From the NCBI GenBank assembly GCA_002705205.1, contig PAHP01000005.1, positions 1 through 64,000 on the forward strand: a DNA stretch of 64,000 bases. Reading direction: 5' to 3'. The position numbers and the translations under genes are program-made. Below the pieces are notes generated by a model. It was given only the letters and a program-made list of their open reading frames with translations. It did not search any database and was not told the DNA's origin. Positions 18,011 to 27,241 of the stretch are shown in pieces (the first letter of the stretch is position 1; every line of letters begins with the position of its first letter). The DNA is from Flavobacteriales bacterium (lineage in GTDB: Bacteria > Bacteroidota > Bacteroidia > Flavobacteriales > BACL11).

Positions 18011-19008
18011 AGAAAAATACAGCAGCAATAACTGGTGTTCAAGGATACGTCCCAGATTATATTCTAACTAATCAAGAGTTAGAAACAATGGTTGACACAA
18101 ATGATGAGTGGATTACCAGTAGAACTGGTATTAAGGAGAGACGTATTTTAAAAGCTGAAGGCAAAGCAACTTCTGACATGGCAGCTGAGGCTGTTAGAGG
18201 TCTGTTAGAAAAAACAAACACAAATGCTGATGAAATTGATTTAATTATTTGCGCTACAAGTACTCCTGACATGATGGTAGCTTCAACAGCTTGTATTGTG
18301 GGCGATAAAGTGGGGGCAAAGAATGCATTTGGATATGATTTAATGGCGGCATGCTCAGGTTTTTTATACGCTCTATCAACTGGATCAAAATTTATTGAGA
18401 CTGGTACTTATAAAAAAATTATAATAATAGGCGTTGATATGATGTCTTCAATAATTGACTATACCGATAGATCTACTTGTATTATATTTGGAGATGGAGC
18501 TGGAGCTGTAATGTTAGAGCCCGACACAGAAGGTTATGGAGTGCAAGATGCAATATTAAAAAGTGATGGGTCTGGAAGAGAATATTTACACATAAAAGCA
18601 GGGGGATCGTTAAGTCCTTCAACTCATAAAACAGTAGATGCTAGAGAGCATTATGTTTTTCAAGACGGTCAGCCAGTATTTAAAGCTGCTGTAAAGAATA
18701 TGGCTGATGTTTCTGCTGAAATAATGGAAAGAAACTGTTTGACATCTGATGATGTTTCTTGGTTAGTCCCTCATCAAGCAAATAAAAGAATTATTAATGC
18801 TACAGCAAAAAGAATGGGGCTTGGCGAAGAAAGAGTTATGTTAAATATCCAAAAATACGGCAACACAACAGCTGGGACAATCCCATTATGCCTATGGGAT
18901 TACGAGAATCAACTTAATAAAGGAGACAATATTATACTTGCTGCATTTGGAGGAGGATTTACTTGGGGGTCAATTTATTTAAAATGGGCTTACAACTCAA
19001 AGAAATAA
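18007..19008 (+). CDS. fabH: 3-oxoacyl-ACP synthase III (FabH)
   Basis: FabH starts fatty-acid synthesis by condensing acetyl-CoA with malonyl-ACP. The catalytic triad is readable: Cys in MAACSGFLYAL, His in LVPHQANKRI and Asn in KYGNTTAGT. The N-terminal DEWITSRTGIKER block is diagnostic. Length 333 aa. The ATG overlaps the plsX stop. Confidence 0.96.
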   Translation: MKKNTAAITGVQGYVPDYILTNQELETMVDTNDEWITSRTGIKERRILKAEGKATSDMAAEAVRGLLEKTNTNADEIDLIICATSTPDMMVASTACIVGDKVGAKNAFGYDLMAACSGFLYALSTGSKFIETGTYKKIIIIGVDMMSSIIDYTDRSTCIIFGDGAGAVMLEPDTEGYGVQDAILKSDGSGREYLHIKAGGSLSPSTHKTVDAREHYVFQDGQPVFKAAVKNMADVSAEIMERNCLTSDDVSWLVPHQANKRIINATAKRMGLGEERVMLNIQKYGNTTAGTIPLCLWDYENQLNKGDNIILAAFGGGFTWGSIYLKWAYNSKK

Positions 19009-19009
19009 C

Positions 19010-19017
19010 TATTTTTG
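19010..19017 (+). promoter_or_regulatory. Promoter -7 element before accB
   Basis: TATTTTTG begins two bases after the fabH stop and lies 23 bases before the accB ATG, so accBC may have its own promoter besides read-through. Confidence 0.55.
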
Positions 19018-19040
19018 CATCATAAATAAAACGTAACTAC

Positions 19041-19556
19041 ATGAATCTAAAAGACATTCAAGAATTAATAAAGTTTGTTGCTAAATCAGGTGCAACAGAA
19101 GTAGATCTAGAAATTGATAATGTAAAAATATCAATCAAATCACCACCTAAAAAAAGAAGAGGTGAAGTTGATGAGGTAACTACAATTATTCAACAACAGG
19201 CTCCTCCTCAGGTAGTAGCCACACCTACTCAGCCAATACCCCCCCCATTAGCGCCAGAAACAGAAAATTCTGTCGTAAATACTAATTCAGATAACTCGTC
19301 AACTGATGAAGAAAACTATATTACAATTAAAGCATCAATGATTGGGACATTTTATCGTTCATCATCTCCTGAAAAACCTCCATTTATCAATGTTGGAGAT
19401 ACAATAAAGGAAGGGGACACGCTTTGCATTATTGAAGCAATGAAATTATTCAATGAAATTGAGTCAGAATTTTCAGGAAAAATAATAAAAGTATTGGTAG
19501 ATGATTCAACTCCTATTGAGTTTGACCAACCATTATTCTTAATAGATCCTTCATAA
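19041..19556 (+). CDS. accB: Acetyl-CoA carboxylase biotin carboxyl carrier protein
   Basis: A 171-residue BCCP. The N-terminal helix region is followed by a Pro/Gln/Ala-rich linker (about 60-90) and a C-terminal biotinyl domain with the biotinylation site EAMKLFNEI (Lys about 136). It carries the carboxyl group between AccC and the transferase. accC follows 21 bases later, giving the standard accBC pair beside plsX-fabH. Confidence 0.95.
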   Translation: MNLKDIQELIKFVAKSGATEVDLEIDNVKISIKSPPKKRRGEVDEVTTIIQQQAPPQVVATPTQPIPPPLAPETENSVVNTNSDNSSTDEENYITIKASMIGTFYRSSSPEKPPFINVGDTIKEGDTLCIIEAMKLFNEIESEFSGKIIKVLVDDSTPIEFDQPLFLIDPS

Positions 19557-19577
19557 TTTCAAAATTTATTACTTACT

Positions 19578-20915
19578 ATGTTTAAGAAAATTTTAATTGC
19601 AAATAGAGGCGAAATTGCTCTAAGGATTATTCGTACTTGTAAAGAAATGGGGATAAAGACAGTCGCTGTCTACTCAAAAGCTGATGCCGATAGTTTACAT
19701 GTAAGATTTGCTGATGAAGCAGTTTGTATTGGGCCTGCTGAAAGTTCAGAATCTTACCTTAAGATTCCTAATATTATTGCTGCTGCAGAAATTACAAATG
19801 CTGACGCAATACATCCTGGATACGGGTTTCTTGCTGAAAATGCACACTTCTCAAAAATCTGTAGTGAAAATGATATTAAATTTATTGGAGCCTCACCAAA
19901 AATGATTGACAGAATGGGGGATAAAGCTGCTGCAAAAAAAACAATGCAAAAAGCAGGCGTCCCTACAATACCTGGTTCTGATGGGTTAATAAAAGACTTT
20001 AAAGAATGTAAAAAACTGGCTGCAGATTTAGTTGGATATCCAGTAATGCTTAAAGCAACAGCGGGAGGTGGCGGTAAAGGTATGCGTTTAGTTTGGGAGG
20101 AAAGTAACCTTGAAGAGGCATGGAATAGTGCAAGACAAGAAGCTAAAGCAGCTTTTGGAAATGATGGAATGTATATGGAAAAGTTTATTCAGGATCCTAG
20201 GCATATTGAAATTCAGATAATTGGAGATTGCAACGGGAAAGCTGCCCATTTATCAGAAAGGGATTGCTCTATACAAAGAAGGCATCAAAAATTAGCTGAA
20301 GAAACTCCCTCTCCGTTTATGACTAAAAAATTAAGAAAAGAAATGGGAGAGGCTGCTATTTTAGCAGCAGAGGCTGTTAAGTACGAGGGTGTTGGTACAG
20401 TTGAATTCCTTGTTGATAAAAACAGAGATTTCTACTTTATGGAGATGAATACACGTATTCAAGTTGAACATCCAATCACTGAAGAAGTAGTAGATTATGA
20501 TTTGATCCGTGAGCAAATAAAAGTAGCGGCGGGCGTTAAAATATCAGGGAAAAATTATACCCCCCAATTGCATGCTATTGAATGCAGAATAAATGCAGAA
20601 GATCCTGAGAAGGATTTTAGGCCTTGTCCTGGTATGATTACTAATTTTCATGCTCCAGGAGGCCATGGGATAAGAATAGACACCCATGTTTATGCAAACT
20701 ACATGATTCCTCCATTTTATGACTCAATGATTGCTAAAGTAATTACTGTTGCCCAGACAAGAGAAGAAGCCATTGGAAAAATGGAAAGAGCATTAGATGA
20801 ATTTATTATCGAAGGGATCAAAACAACCATCCCATTTCATCAAAAGCTTATGAAAAATGAAGATTTCCGAAAAGGAAATTATACAACTAAATTCATGGAA
20901 ACATTTGAAATGTAA
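19578..20915 (+). CDS. accC: Acetyl-CoA carboxylase biotin carboxylase subunit
   Basis: AccC carboxylates biotin on AccB using ATP and bicarbonate. The 445-residue sequence shows the start [20 protein letters not shown], the ATP-grasp glycine loop [12 protein letters not shown], the [11 protein letters not shown] block and [12 protein letters not shown]. It ends the fatty-acid gene cluster; a hairpin with a T-run follows. Confidence 0.97.
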   Translation: MFKKILIANRGEIALRIIRTCKEMGIKTVAVYSKADADSLHVRFADEAVCIGPAESSESYLKIPNIIAAAEITNADAIHPGYGFLAENAHFSKICSENDIKFIGASPKMIDRMGDKAAAKKTMQKAGVPTIPGSDGLIKDFKECKKLAADLVGYPVMLKATAGGGGKGMRLVWEESNLEEAWNSARQEAKAAFGNDGMYMEKFIQDPRHIEIQIIGDCNGKAAHLSERDCSIQRRHQKLAEETPSPFMTKKLRKEMGEAAILAAEAVKYEGVGTVEFLVDKNRDFYFMEMNTRIQVEHPITEEVVDYDLIREQIKVAAGVKISGKNYTPQLHAIECRINAEDPEKDFRPCPGMITNFHAPGGHGIRIDTHVYANYMIPPFYDSMIAKVITVAQTREEAIGKMERALDEFIIEGIKTTIPFHQKLMKNEDFRKGNYTTKFMETFEM

Positions 20916-20918
20916 AAT

Positions 20919-20960
20919 AAAAGAGGGCGCTTAAAGCGATGCTTTTATTAGCTCTTTTTT
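20919..20960 (+). terminator. Putative intrinsic terminator after accC
   Basis: AAAAGAG pairs with CTCTTTT across an inner CGCT-TAA-AGCG hairpin and runs into six T residues. It lies between the accC stop and the cutC start and would separate the fatty-acid cluster from the glycan operon. The stem is interrupted, so strength is uncertain. Confidence 0.45.
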
Positions 20961-20973
20961 ATACATTTAACGC

Positions 20974-21663
20974 ATGAACAACTTGCTTATAGAATGTTGT
21001 GCAAATAGTGTGCAATCTGCAATAAATGGAGCCCAAGGAGGTGCAAACAGAATTGAGCTTTGTTGCAGCTTACCCTCTGGAGGTCTGACTCCAAAATATG
21101 AAGAAATTATTAAAGCAAAAGAAAACTTAACTGTCCCTCTACATATTTTAATCAGGCCAAGAAAAGGAGATTTCATATATACTCACACTGAATTTAACGA
21201 AATGCTGCATGATATTGCTTTTTGTAAAGATGTAGGTTGTTCAGGGGTCGTAATTGGCTGTCTAAATATAGACAAATCTATAAATAAAAAACAAACAAAA
21301 GTATTAGTAGATTCTGCAAGACCGATGCATGTTACTTTTCATAGAGCATTTGATGAGGGGAATAATTTAGAACAAAATTTAGAAGATGTAATCCAATGTG
21401 GCTGTGACACTATATTAACAGCTGGGCAGCATGACACTGTAAATAACGGGATTACTAATCTGAAAAAACTTGTGTCTCTAGCAAACAATCGTATCAAAAT
21501 TTTGGCAGGTAGTGGTTTGAATTCCACCAATATAAAGTCCCTTTATGAAATTGGCATTCGAAATTTTCATCTTTCAGGTAGTGTAAAAAATCAAAAAAAG
21601 GAACTTGTAACTGACTCTCTACTTATTAAAGCAGTAATTGATAAACTAAAAGAAATTGTATAA
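20974..21663 (+). CDS. cutC: CutC family TIM-barrel protein
   Basis: A 229-residue protein starting NNLLIECCANSVQSAINGAQ with the family blocks GGANRIELCCSLPSGGLTP, LIRPRKGDF and VTFHRAFDEG. CutC was named for copper homeostasis, but that role is disputed and the fold is a TIM barrel. Here it is the first gene of an operon otherwise devoted to N-glycan breakdown, with its 3' end overlapping the beta-mannosidase start by 8 bases. A near-consensus TACATTTA element lies five bases before the ATG. A function in sugar metabolism is an inference from context. Confidence 0.88.
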   Translation: MNNLLIECCANSVQSAINGAQGGANRIELCCSLPSGGLTPKYEEIIKAKENLTVPLHILIRPRKGDFIYTHTEFNEMLHDIAFCKDVGCSGVVIGCLNIDKSINKKQTKVLVDSARPMHVTFHRAFDEGNNLEQNLEDVIQCGCDTILTAGQHDTVNNGITNLKKLVSLANNRIKILAGSGLNSTNIKSLYEIGIRNFHLSGSVKNQKKELVTDSLLIKAVIDKLKEIV

Positions 21664-24088
21664 ATACTTACTTCTAATATTTCTAGCTCTTGCTTCTTGC
21701 AAAAGACAAGAGCCAGGTGTCTTATCTAAAGAATTAACTGATTGGGAATTTGAGTATGAAGGAGAATGGCATGCAGCAAAAGTACCCGGGAATAATTTCT
21801 CTGACTTATTAAATCATAGTTTTATTAAAGATCCTTTTTATGGAACTAATGAAGACTCAGTACAGTGGATATCTGAGAATGATTGGCAATATCGCTCAAA
21901 TTTTATCTTATCTGAAAATATACTAAAAAAAACTAACCATCTTTTATGCTTTGAAGGAATAGACACTTATGCAAAGATATACTTGAATGATTCCTTACTA
22001 TTATACGCTGATAATATGTTCAGGAAGTGGGAGATAAATCTAAACCAACTCTTAAAGAAAGAAAATACACTATTAGTTAAATTTGATCCCGTTTCAAAAA
22101 TTGAACAACAAAAACAAAAAATGTTAGGCTATAGCCTGCCTGGGGGAGACAGGGTGTTCACAAGAAAATCTGGATTTCATTACGGCTGGGATTGGGGAGC
22201 AAAGATATTGCCAACAGGAATCTGGCGGAAAGTTCAACTTAAAAGTTGGGATGATTGTAAAATAAAAGATCTGCATGTATTACAAGATCTTTTAACTGAC
22301 TCTGTTGCAAGTTTAATCGTTAAGGTTGAAATTGAATCTTCAATAAAAAAATCAATTACTCTTAAAACTTATAATAACTTCTCGGAAAATTTTAAACTAA
22401 AAAAAGGTAATAACAAATTATCCCTTCGCATTGACATCCCAAATCCTGAATTATGGTGGCCAAATGGCTATGGAAAGCAAAAACTATATAATATCTCTGT
22501 TTCCATATCTGATAAAAATGGGGTAATTGACAGCCAGAAAAAAAAGATTGGCTTACGAAAAATAGAATTAATTACTACGAAAGATTTAATAGGAGAAAAT
22601 TTTTATTTCAAAGTAAATAATAAACCTATTTTCATGAAAGGTGCAAATTATATTCCTCAAGATAATCTACAAAATAGAGTAGTAAACAAGAAATATTATA
22701 ACCTGCTTAATGATATAACAGCTGCAAACATGAACATGCTAAGAGTTTGGGGTGGAGGTATCTATGAAGAAGATATTTTTTATGATTTATGTGATTCCCT
22801 TGGAATCTTAGTCTGGCAAGATTTTATGTTTGCGTGCGCCATGTATCCTTTTGATTCATTATTCCTGAAAAACATCGAGCAAGAGGCAATTGATAATGTC
22901 AAAAGATTACGTCATCATGCATCAATTGCTCTTTGGTGTGGAAATAATGAGAGTTCTGAAGGATGGCACAGATGGAATTGGCAAGATTCTTATACAGAAA
23001 AACAGAAATTAGAAATTTGGAATGGGTATCAAAAAGTATTTCAAAAAATACTACCGGCCATAGTATCTGAAAATTCTCAAACTAATTATTGGGAAAGCTC
23101 TCCTAAATTTGGAAGAGGAAATCCTAAGCATCAATTTGAAGGAGATGCTCATTATTGGGGAGTTTGGCATGATGCAGAGCCTTTTGAAAATCTAGAGAAT
23201 AAAGTCCCAAGATTTATGAGTGAATTTGGCTTTCAGTCTTTTCCTGAAATATCAACAATATCTACTTTCTCAGATTCTGGTGATTGGAGTTTAAGTTCTG
23301 ATGTTATGAGAAGTCACCAAAAACATCCTAGAGGGAATGAGTTAATTACAGAATATATGCAAAGAGAATTCAATGTCCCAAAAGATTTTAAAAAGTTTAT
23401 TTATGCAAGTCAAATTCTGCAAGCTGAAGGGATACGAATAGGGTTAGAAGCGCATAGGCGAAGCCAGCCTTACTGTATGGGGACACTGTATTGGCAATTA
23501 AACGATTGCTGGCCTGTAGCCTCTTGGAGCAGTATAGATTATTATGGTAATTGGAAAGCTCTTCACTACACCGTACAAGATGTTTTTAATCCAGTGTCTA
23601 TCTCTTTAGAAAAAACTAAAAACAATAACTTTAACATATGGATCATCTCTGATACTGCAAATTTTATTGATACTTTGATTATTAATACTTATTGCTTAGA
23701 AGGAAGATTATTATCTTCCAGTAAGAAACTTATAAAAATTCAGGCTAAATCACAATTAATTGATTCTATCCCTTTTTGTAAAGAAAATGAATTTATCATT
23801 TGTAAATTAAAACAAAGAAAAATAGAATCCCCCGTTGGGTTTACAAAAGCAATGAAGAATTATAATTTTCCAGCTCCAACTATTCAGTATCATTACAATG
23901 GAAATCAACTCAAAATCAGCACAGATATACCGGCTTTTCAAATTTATTTACATGAATCAAAGGCAAAGTTTTCTGATAATTTTTTTACTATAATTCCTGG
24001 AGAAGAAAAAAGAATACAAGTTGAGACTGTAGGATTTAACCCAAATAATTTAGTAATTTGGTCGCTATATGATTTAAATAAACATTAA
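21656..24088 (+). CDS. Beta-mannosidase lipoprotein (GH2)
   Basis: An exo-beta-mannosidase that would remove the core Man-beta-1,4-GlcNAc mannose. The start is a TTG at 21656, inside the cutC end: only this start gives the lipoprotein signal (YKYLLLIFLALASC) and no ATG is near. The 810-residue protein has the GH2 layout: jelly-roll domain (WQYRSNFIL, CFEGIDTYAKIYLN), immunoglobulin-like domain, then the TIM barrel. WCGNNE (acid/base Glu about 432) and FMSEFGFQS (nucleophile Glu about 523) are the catalytic motifs; MLRVWGGGIYE is also typical. Predicted periplasmic or surface-anchored. TTG plus overlap suggests translation coupled to cutC. Confidence 0.9.
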   Translation: MYKYLLLIFLALASCKRQEPGVLSKELTDWEFEYEGEWHAAKVPGNNFSDLLNHSFIKDPFYGTNEDSVQWISENDWQYRSNFILSENILKKTNHLLCFEGIDTYAKIYLNDSLLLYADNMFRKWEINLNQLLKKENTLLVKFDPVSKIEQQKQKMLGYSLPGGDRVFTRKSGFHYGWDWGAKILPTGIWRKVQLKSWDDCKIKDLHVLQDLLTDSVASLIVKVEIESSIKKSITLKTYNNFSENFKLKKGNNKLSLRIDIPNPELWWPNGYGKQKLYNISVSISDKNGVIDSQKKKIGLRKIELITTKDLIGENFYFKVNNKPIFMKGANYIPQDNLQNRVVNKKYYNLLNDITAANMNMLRVWGGGIYEEDIFYDLCDSLGILVWQDFMFACAMYPFDSLFLKNIEQEAIDNVKRLRHHASIALWCGNNESSEGWHRWNWQDSYTEKQKLEIWNGYQKVFQKILPAIVSENSQTNYWESSPKFGRGNPKHQFEGDAHYWGVWHDAEPFENLENKVPRFMSEFGFQSFPEISTISTFSDSGDWSLSSDVMRSHQKHPRGNELITEYMQREFNVPKDFKKFIYASQILQAEGIRIGLEAHRRSQPYCMGTLYWQLNDCWPVASWSSIDYYGNWKALHYTVQDVFNPVSISLEKTKNNNFNIWIISDTANFIDTLIINTYCLEGRLLSSSKKLIKIQAKSQLIDSIPFCKENEFIICKLKQRKIESPVGFTKAMKNYNFPAPTIQYHYNGNQLKISTDIPAFQIYLHESKAKFSDNFFTIIPGEEKRIQVETVGFNPNNLVIWSLYDLNKH

Positions 24089-24092
24089 CCCT

Positions 24093-25073
24093 ATGTCTAA
24101 CAGAAGAAGTTTTATAAAAGGAGGTGTTTTAGGAATGGTTGGAACAGCTATTTTACCTAAACTACTTTCTCCTAAAATAGAGAAAAAAAACCCTAATTCT
24201 AATAAAGGGTTCCCAATGGTTATTTCTACTTGGGAACATGGAATGCCCGCTAATGTAGCTGCCATGGAGATACTAAAAGGCGGAGGAAAGGCAATTGATG
24301 CTGTAGAGGCTGGTGTGAAAATACCAGAAGCTGATCCGGAATCTATGTCTGTTGGATTTGGAGGGCTACCAGATAGAGAGGGGAATGTCACACTTGACGC
24401 TTGTATTATGGATGAAACAGGCAATTGTGGTTCAGTAAGTTTCTTACAGCATATAAAACACCCAATCTCTGTTGCTAGAAAAGTTATGGATGAAACACCT
24501 CATGTAATGCTTTCTGGAGAAGGCGCATTACAATTTGCATTACAAAAAGGGTTCCCTAAAGAAGATTTACTTACTGAAAAAGCAAAAAAAAGATGGAAGG
24601 AATGGTTAAAAGAATCAAAATATGAGCCAATAATAAATGTAGAAAACCATGATACTATTGGGCTATTGGCATTAGATAAAAGAGGAGACATTTCTGGGGC
24701 TTGCACTACATCTGGCCTTTCTTGGAAAATGCATGGAAGAGTTGGAGATTCTCCAGTGATTGGCGCAGGAATGTTTGTAGATAATGAAGTTGGTGGCTGC
24801 TGTGCTACTGGTGTTGGAGAAGCTGTTCTTAAAACTTTAGGTTCTTTTTTAATTGTTGAGCTAATGCGACAAGGCGCAAGTCCTCAAGAAGCATGTGAAG
24901 AAGGAATTGCTCGAATTGTAAAAAATCAAAATTATACGGATATGCAAATTGGCTATTTGGCTATAAATAAAAAAGGTGAACATGGTGCTTATGCTGTACA
25001 TCCTTGGTTTAATTATGCTTTACATCAAGGAGGTAAAAACCGTATGATTGATTCATTATCTTATTTAAAATAA
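24093..25073 (+). CDS. N4-(beta-N-acetylglucosaminyl)-L-asparaginase (glycosylasparaginase)
   Basis: An Ntn-hydrolase that splits the GlcNAc-Asn bond of N-glycans after the glycan and peptide have been trimmed. The N-terminus RRSFIKGGVLGMVGTAI is a Tat-like signal, indicating export of a folded protein. The precursor self-cleaves before the nucleophile Thr in the motif HDTIG (Thr about 188), which is intact; substrate-binding blocks GRVGDSPVIGAG and ATGVGEA follow. The 326-residue length is normal. It sits between beta-mannosidase and hexosaminidase, as expected for the last step of N-glycan breakdown. Confidence 0.93.
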   Translation: MSNRRSFIKGGVLGMVGTAILPKLLSPKIEKKNPNSNKGFPMVISTWEHGMPANVAAMEILKGGGKAIDAVEAGVKIPEADPESMSVGFGGLPDREGNVTLDACIMDETGNCGSVSFLQHIKHPISVARKVMDETPHVMLSGEGALQFALQKGFPKEDLLTEKAKKRWKEWLKESKYEPIINVENHDTIGLLALDKRGDISGACTTSGLSWKMHGRVGDSPVIGAGMFVDNEVGGCCATGVGEAVLKTLGSFLIVELMRQGASPQEACEEGIARIVKNQNYTDMQIGYLAINKKGEHGAYAVHPWFNYALHQGGKNRMIDSLSYLK

Positions 25074-27238
25074 TGAACTATTGGTTAGCATTATTTTGTT
25101 TACTATTTGCTTGCAATAAGCCAACTATAAATGAAGTAAATCTTATCCCAAAGCCACAAAAAATTGTATTATCTGATGGATTTTTTTCACTTAGCTTTAA
25201 TACAAATTTGATACTTGACAGTTTATTTTATGAAGAGTCAAACTACTTAAAAGAAATTCTAAATCTTAAATTAACAGGCAGTGGAAATACAATTAAATTA
25301 TTAAAAAAAGAAGGATTGCAAGAAGAAGAATTTTTGTTAAATATTACTAAAGAACACTTAAAAATAGAAGCTTCTACTAAAAAAGGAATAATGAGAGGAA
25401 TACAAACTTTAAGACAGTTGCTGCCAACTACAAAAGGAGTATTAGCGACAAAGATTCCTTGCTTAAGGGTTCATGATTTCCCTCGATTTTCTTGGAGAGG
25501 AATGCTGCTAGATTGTTGCCGTCATTTTATGGATAAAAAATTTGTAATGCGCTATATTGATCTGCTAGCTTATCATAAAATGAATGTTTTGCATTGGCAC
25601 CTTACAGAAGATCAAGGTTGGAGAATTGAAATTGATAAATATCCAAAACTAACAGATATAGGCGCTTGGCGTACAGAAAAAGATGGTAGTAATTATGGTG
25701 GTTTTTATAGCAAAGAAGATATTAAAGAAATTTTAAATTACGCTAAAAAAAGGCATATTACAATAGTTCCTGAAATTGAGTTCCCAGGTCATAGTGTTGC
25801 TGCAATTGCCTCCTATCCCTACCTTTCTTGCACCGGAGACAGCATAGCAGTAGCTACAGAATGGGGTGTTTATAAAGATATTTATTGTGCTGGAAACGAT
25901 ACAGTTTTTACTTTTATGGAAGATATATTGACAGAAGTTATGGAATTGTTCCCTTCTGAATACATTCATATTGGCGGAGATGAGGCTCCAAAATACAGAT
26001 GGGAAAATTGTAAAAAATGTCAGCAAAGAATCAAACAAGAGAATTTACATGACACACACGAATTACAATCCTATTTTATTACAAGAATTGAAAAATTCTT
26101 GACCAAAAATGGACGAAAACTAATAGGATGGGATGAAATATTAGAGGGAGGATTAGCCTCATCTGCAACAGTCCAATCTTGGAGAGGAGAAGAAGGTGGA
26201 ATTACTGCAGCCAAGAATGGGCATGACGCTATTATGTCGCCAACTTCACATTGCTATTTTGATTACGGATTAGATGCTACTGATTTAAAAAAAGTTTATC
26301 ATTATGAGCCAATACCTGCAGAATTAACACCAGAAGAATCGAAACACATTTTAGGTGGAGAATGTAATATGTGGAGTGAAAGGGCACCACAAAAATTGAT
26401 AGATAATAAAGTATTTCCAAGGATTTTAGCTATGTCTGAAGTACTTTGGAGTTCTGCTGAAAAAGATTATACTAATTTTTATTCTCGTGTACAAAAGCAC
26501 TACCCTAAACTAGATGCTCTATCAGTAAATTATGGATTTGAAAGTGTTCCTATCACCTCAAATATTGTTTTTAATGTTGACAGTTTTACTGTGTCTCTTT
26601 TTAAAGGAAGTCCTAATATGAGGTTACAGTATAACCTCAATAATAAAGAATGGCAAACTTACAACACTCCTTTTAGTATAAATGAAACTAGCACTCTAAG
26701 AGCCAGAGGATTTAAAAATAAAAAAGCCTATGGAGAATTTGAGCAGGAAATCATAAAGCATAAAGCTACTGGCAAAAAAGTAACTTATAAAGCTCCGTAT
26801 AATAAAAGTTATACAGGAACAGGCGAGTATAATTTGACAGATGGATTATTAGGAAGTTCAGAAAATTTTAGAGATGGATACTATCAAGGATTCTCAGGCA
26901 CTGATATTGAAGTGGTTCTTGATTTCGGTCAGCATACTTCTTTCTCAAATATTACAACTAGTTTTTTTCAATACTATTTATCTTGGATAGTCTTGCCAAA
27001 TTCTGTGAGTTATGCAATTTCTAATGATGGAGAAAACTTTACTGCACTTGCCAACTTAACGCATAACATACCTCTTATGAAAGAGGGTAAATTTAAACAC
27101 TCTTTTACGTTTGAAAAAGAAAATATAAAAGCAAAATATATAAAAGTAGTTGCTAAAACAGTTGGGAAACTACCAGAAGAACACCCTGCAACTGGATCAG
27201 ATTCTTGGATTTTTATAGATGAAATAATTGTAAATTAA
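25073..27238 (+). CDS. Beta-N-acetylhexosaminidase lipoprotein (GH20) with C-terminal discoidin-like domain
   Basis: The 721-residue protein starts with a lipoprotein signal (ALFCLLFAC). Residues about 25-130 form the GH20b domain and 135-480 the catalytic barrel (RGMLLDCCRHF, LHWHLTEDQGWR, IHIGGDEAPK with Asp303-Glu304, the family's catalytic pair). About 500-570 resemble a chitobiase C-terminal domain, and about 575-721 look like an F5/8 type C (discoidin/CBM32-like) module. It would remove terminal GlcNAc or GalNAc from glycans. The ATG overlaps the glycosylasparaginase stop (TAATG). Confidence 0.92.
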   Translation: MNYWLALFCLLFACNKPTINEVNLIPKPQKIVLSDGFFSLSFNTNLILDSLFYEESNYLKEILNLKLTGSGNTIKLLKKEGLQEEEFLLNITKEHLKIEASTKKGIMRGIQTLRQLLPTTKGVLATKIPCLRVHDFPRFSWRGMLLDCCRHFMDKKFVMRYIDLLAYHKMNVLHWHLTEDQGWRIEIDKYPKLTDIGAWRTEKDGSNYGGFYSKEDIKEILNYAKKRHITIVPEIEFPGHSVAAIASYPYLSCTGDSIAVATEWGVYKDIYCAGNDTVFTFMEDILTEVMELFPSEYIHIGGDEAPKYRWENCKKCQQRIKQENLHDTHELQSYFITRIEKFLTKNGRKLIGWDEILEGGLASSATVQSWRGEEGGITAAKNGHDAIMSPTSHCYFDYGLDATDLKKVYHYEPIPAELTPEESKHILGGECNMWSERAPQKLIDNKVFPRILAMSEVLWSSAEKDYTNFYSRVQKHYPKLDALSVNYGFESVPITSNIVFNVDSFTVSLFKGSPNMRLQYNLNNKEWQTYNTPFSINETSTLRARGFKNKKAYGEFEQEIIKHKATGKKVTYKAPYNKSYTGTGEYNLTDGLLGSSENFRDGYYQGFSGTDIEVVLDFGQHTSFSNITTSFFQYYLSWIVLPNSVSYAISNDGENFTALANLTHNIPLMKEGKFKHSFTFEKENIKAKYIKVVAKTVGKLPEEHPATGSDSWIFIDEIIVN

Positions 27239-27241
27239 AAG

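Noticed and set aside
25733-26038. Minus-strand ORF within GH20
   Set aside because: Antisense to the catalytic domain; no family resemblance.
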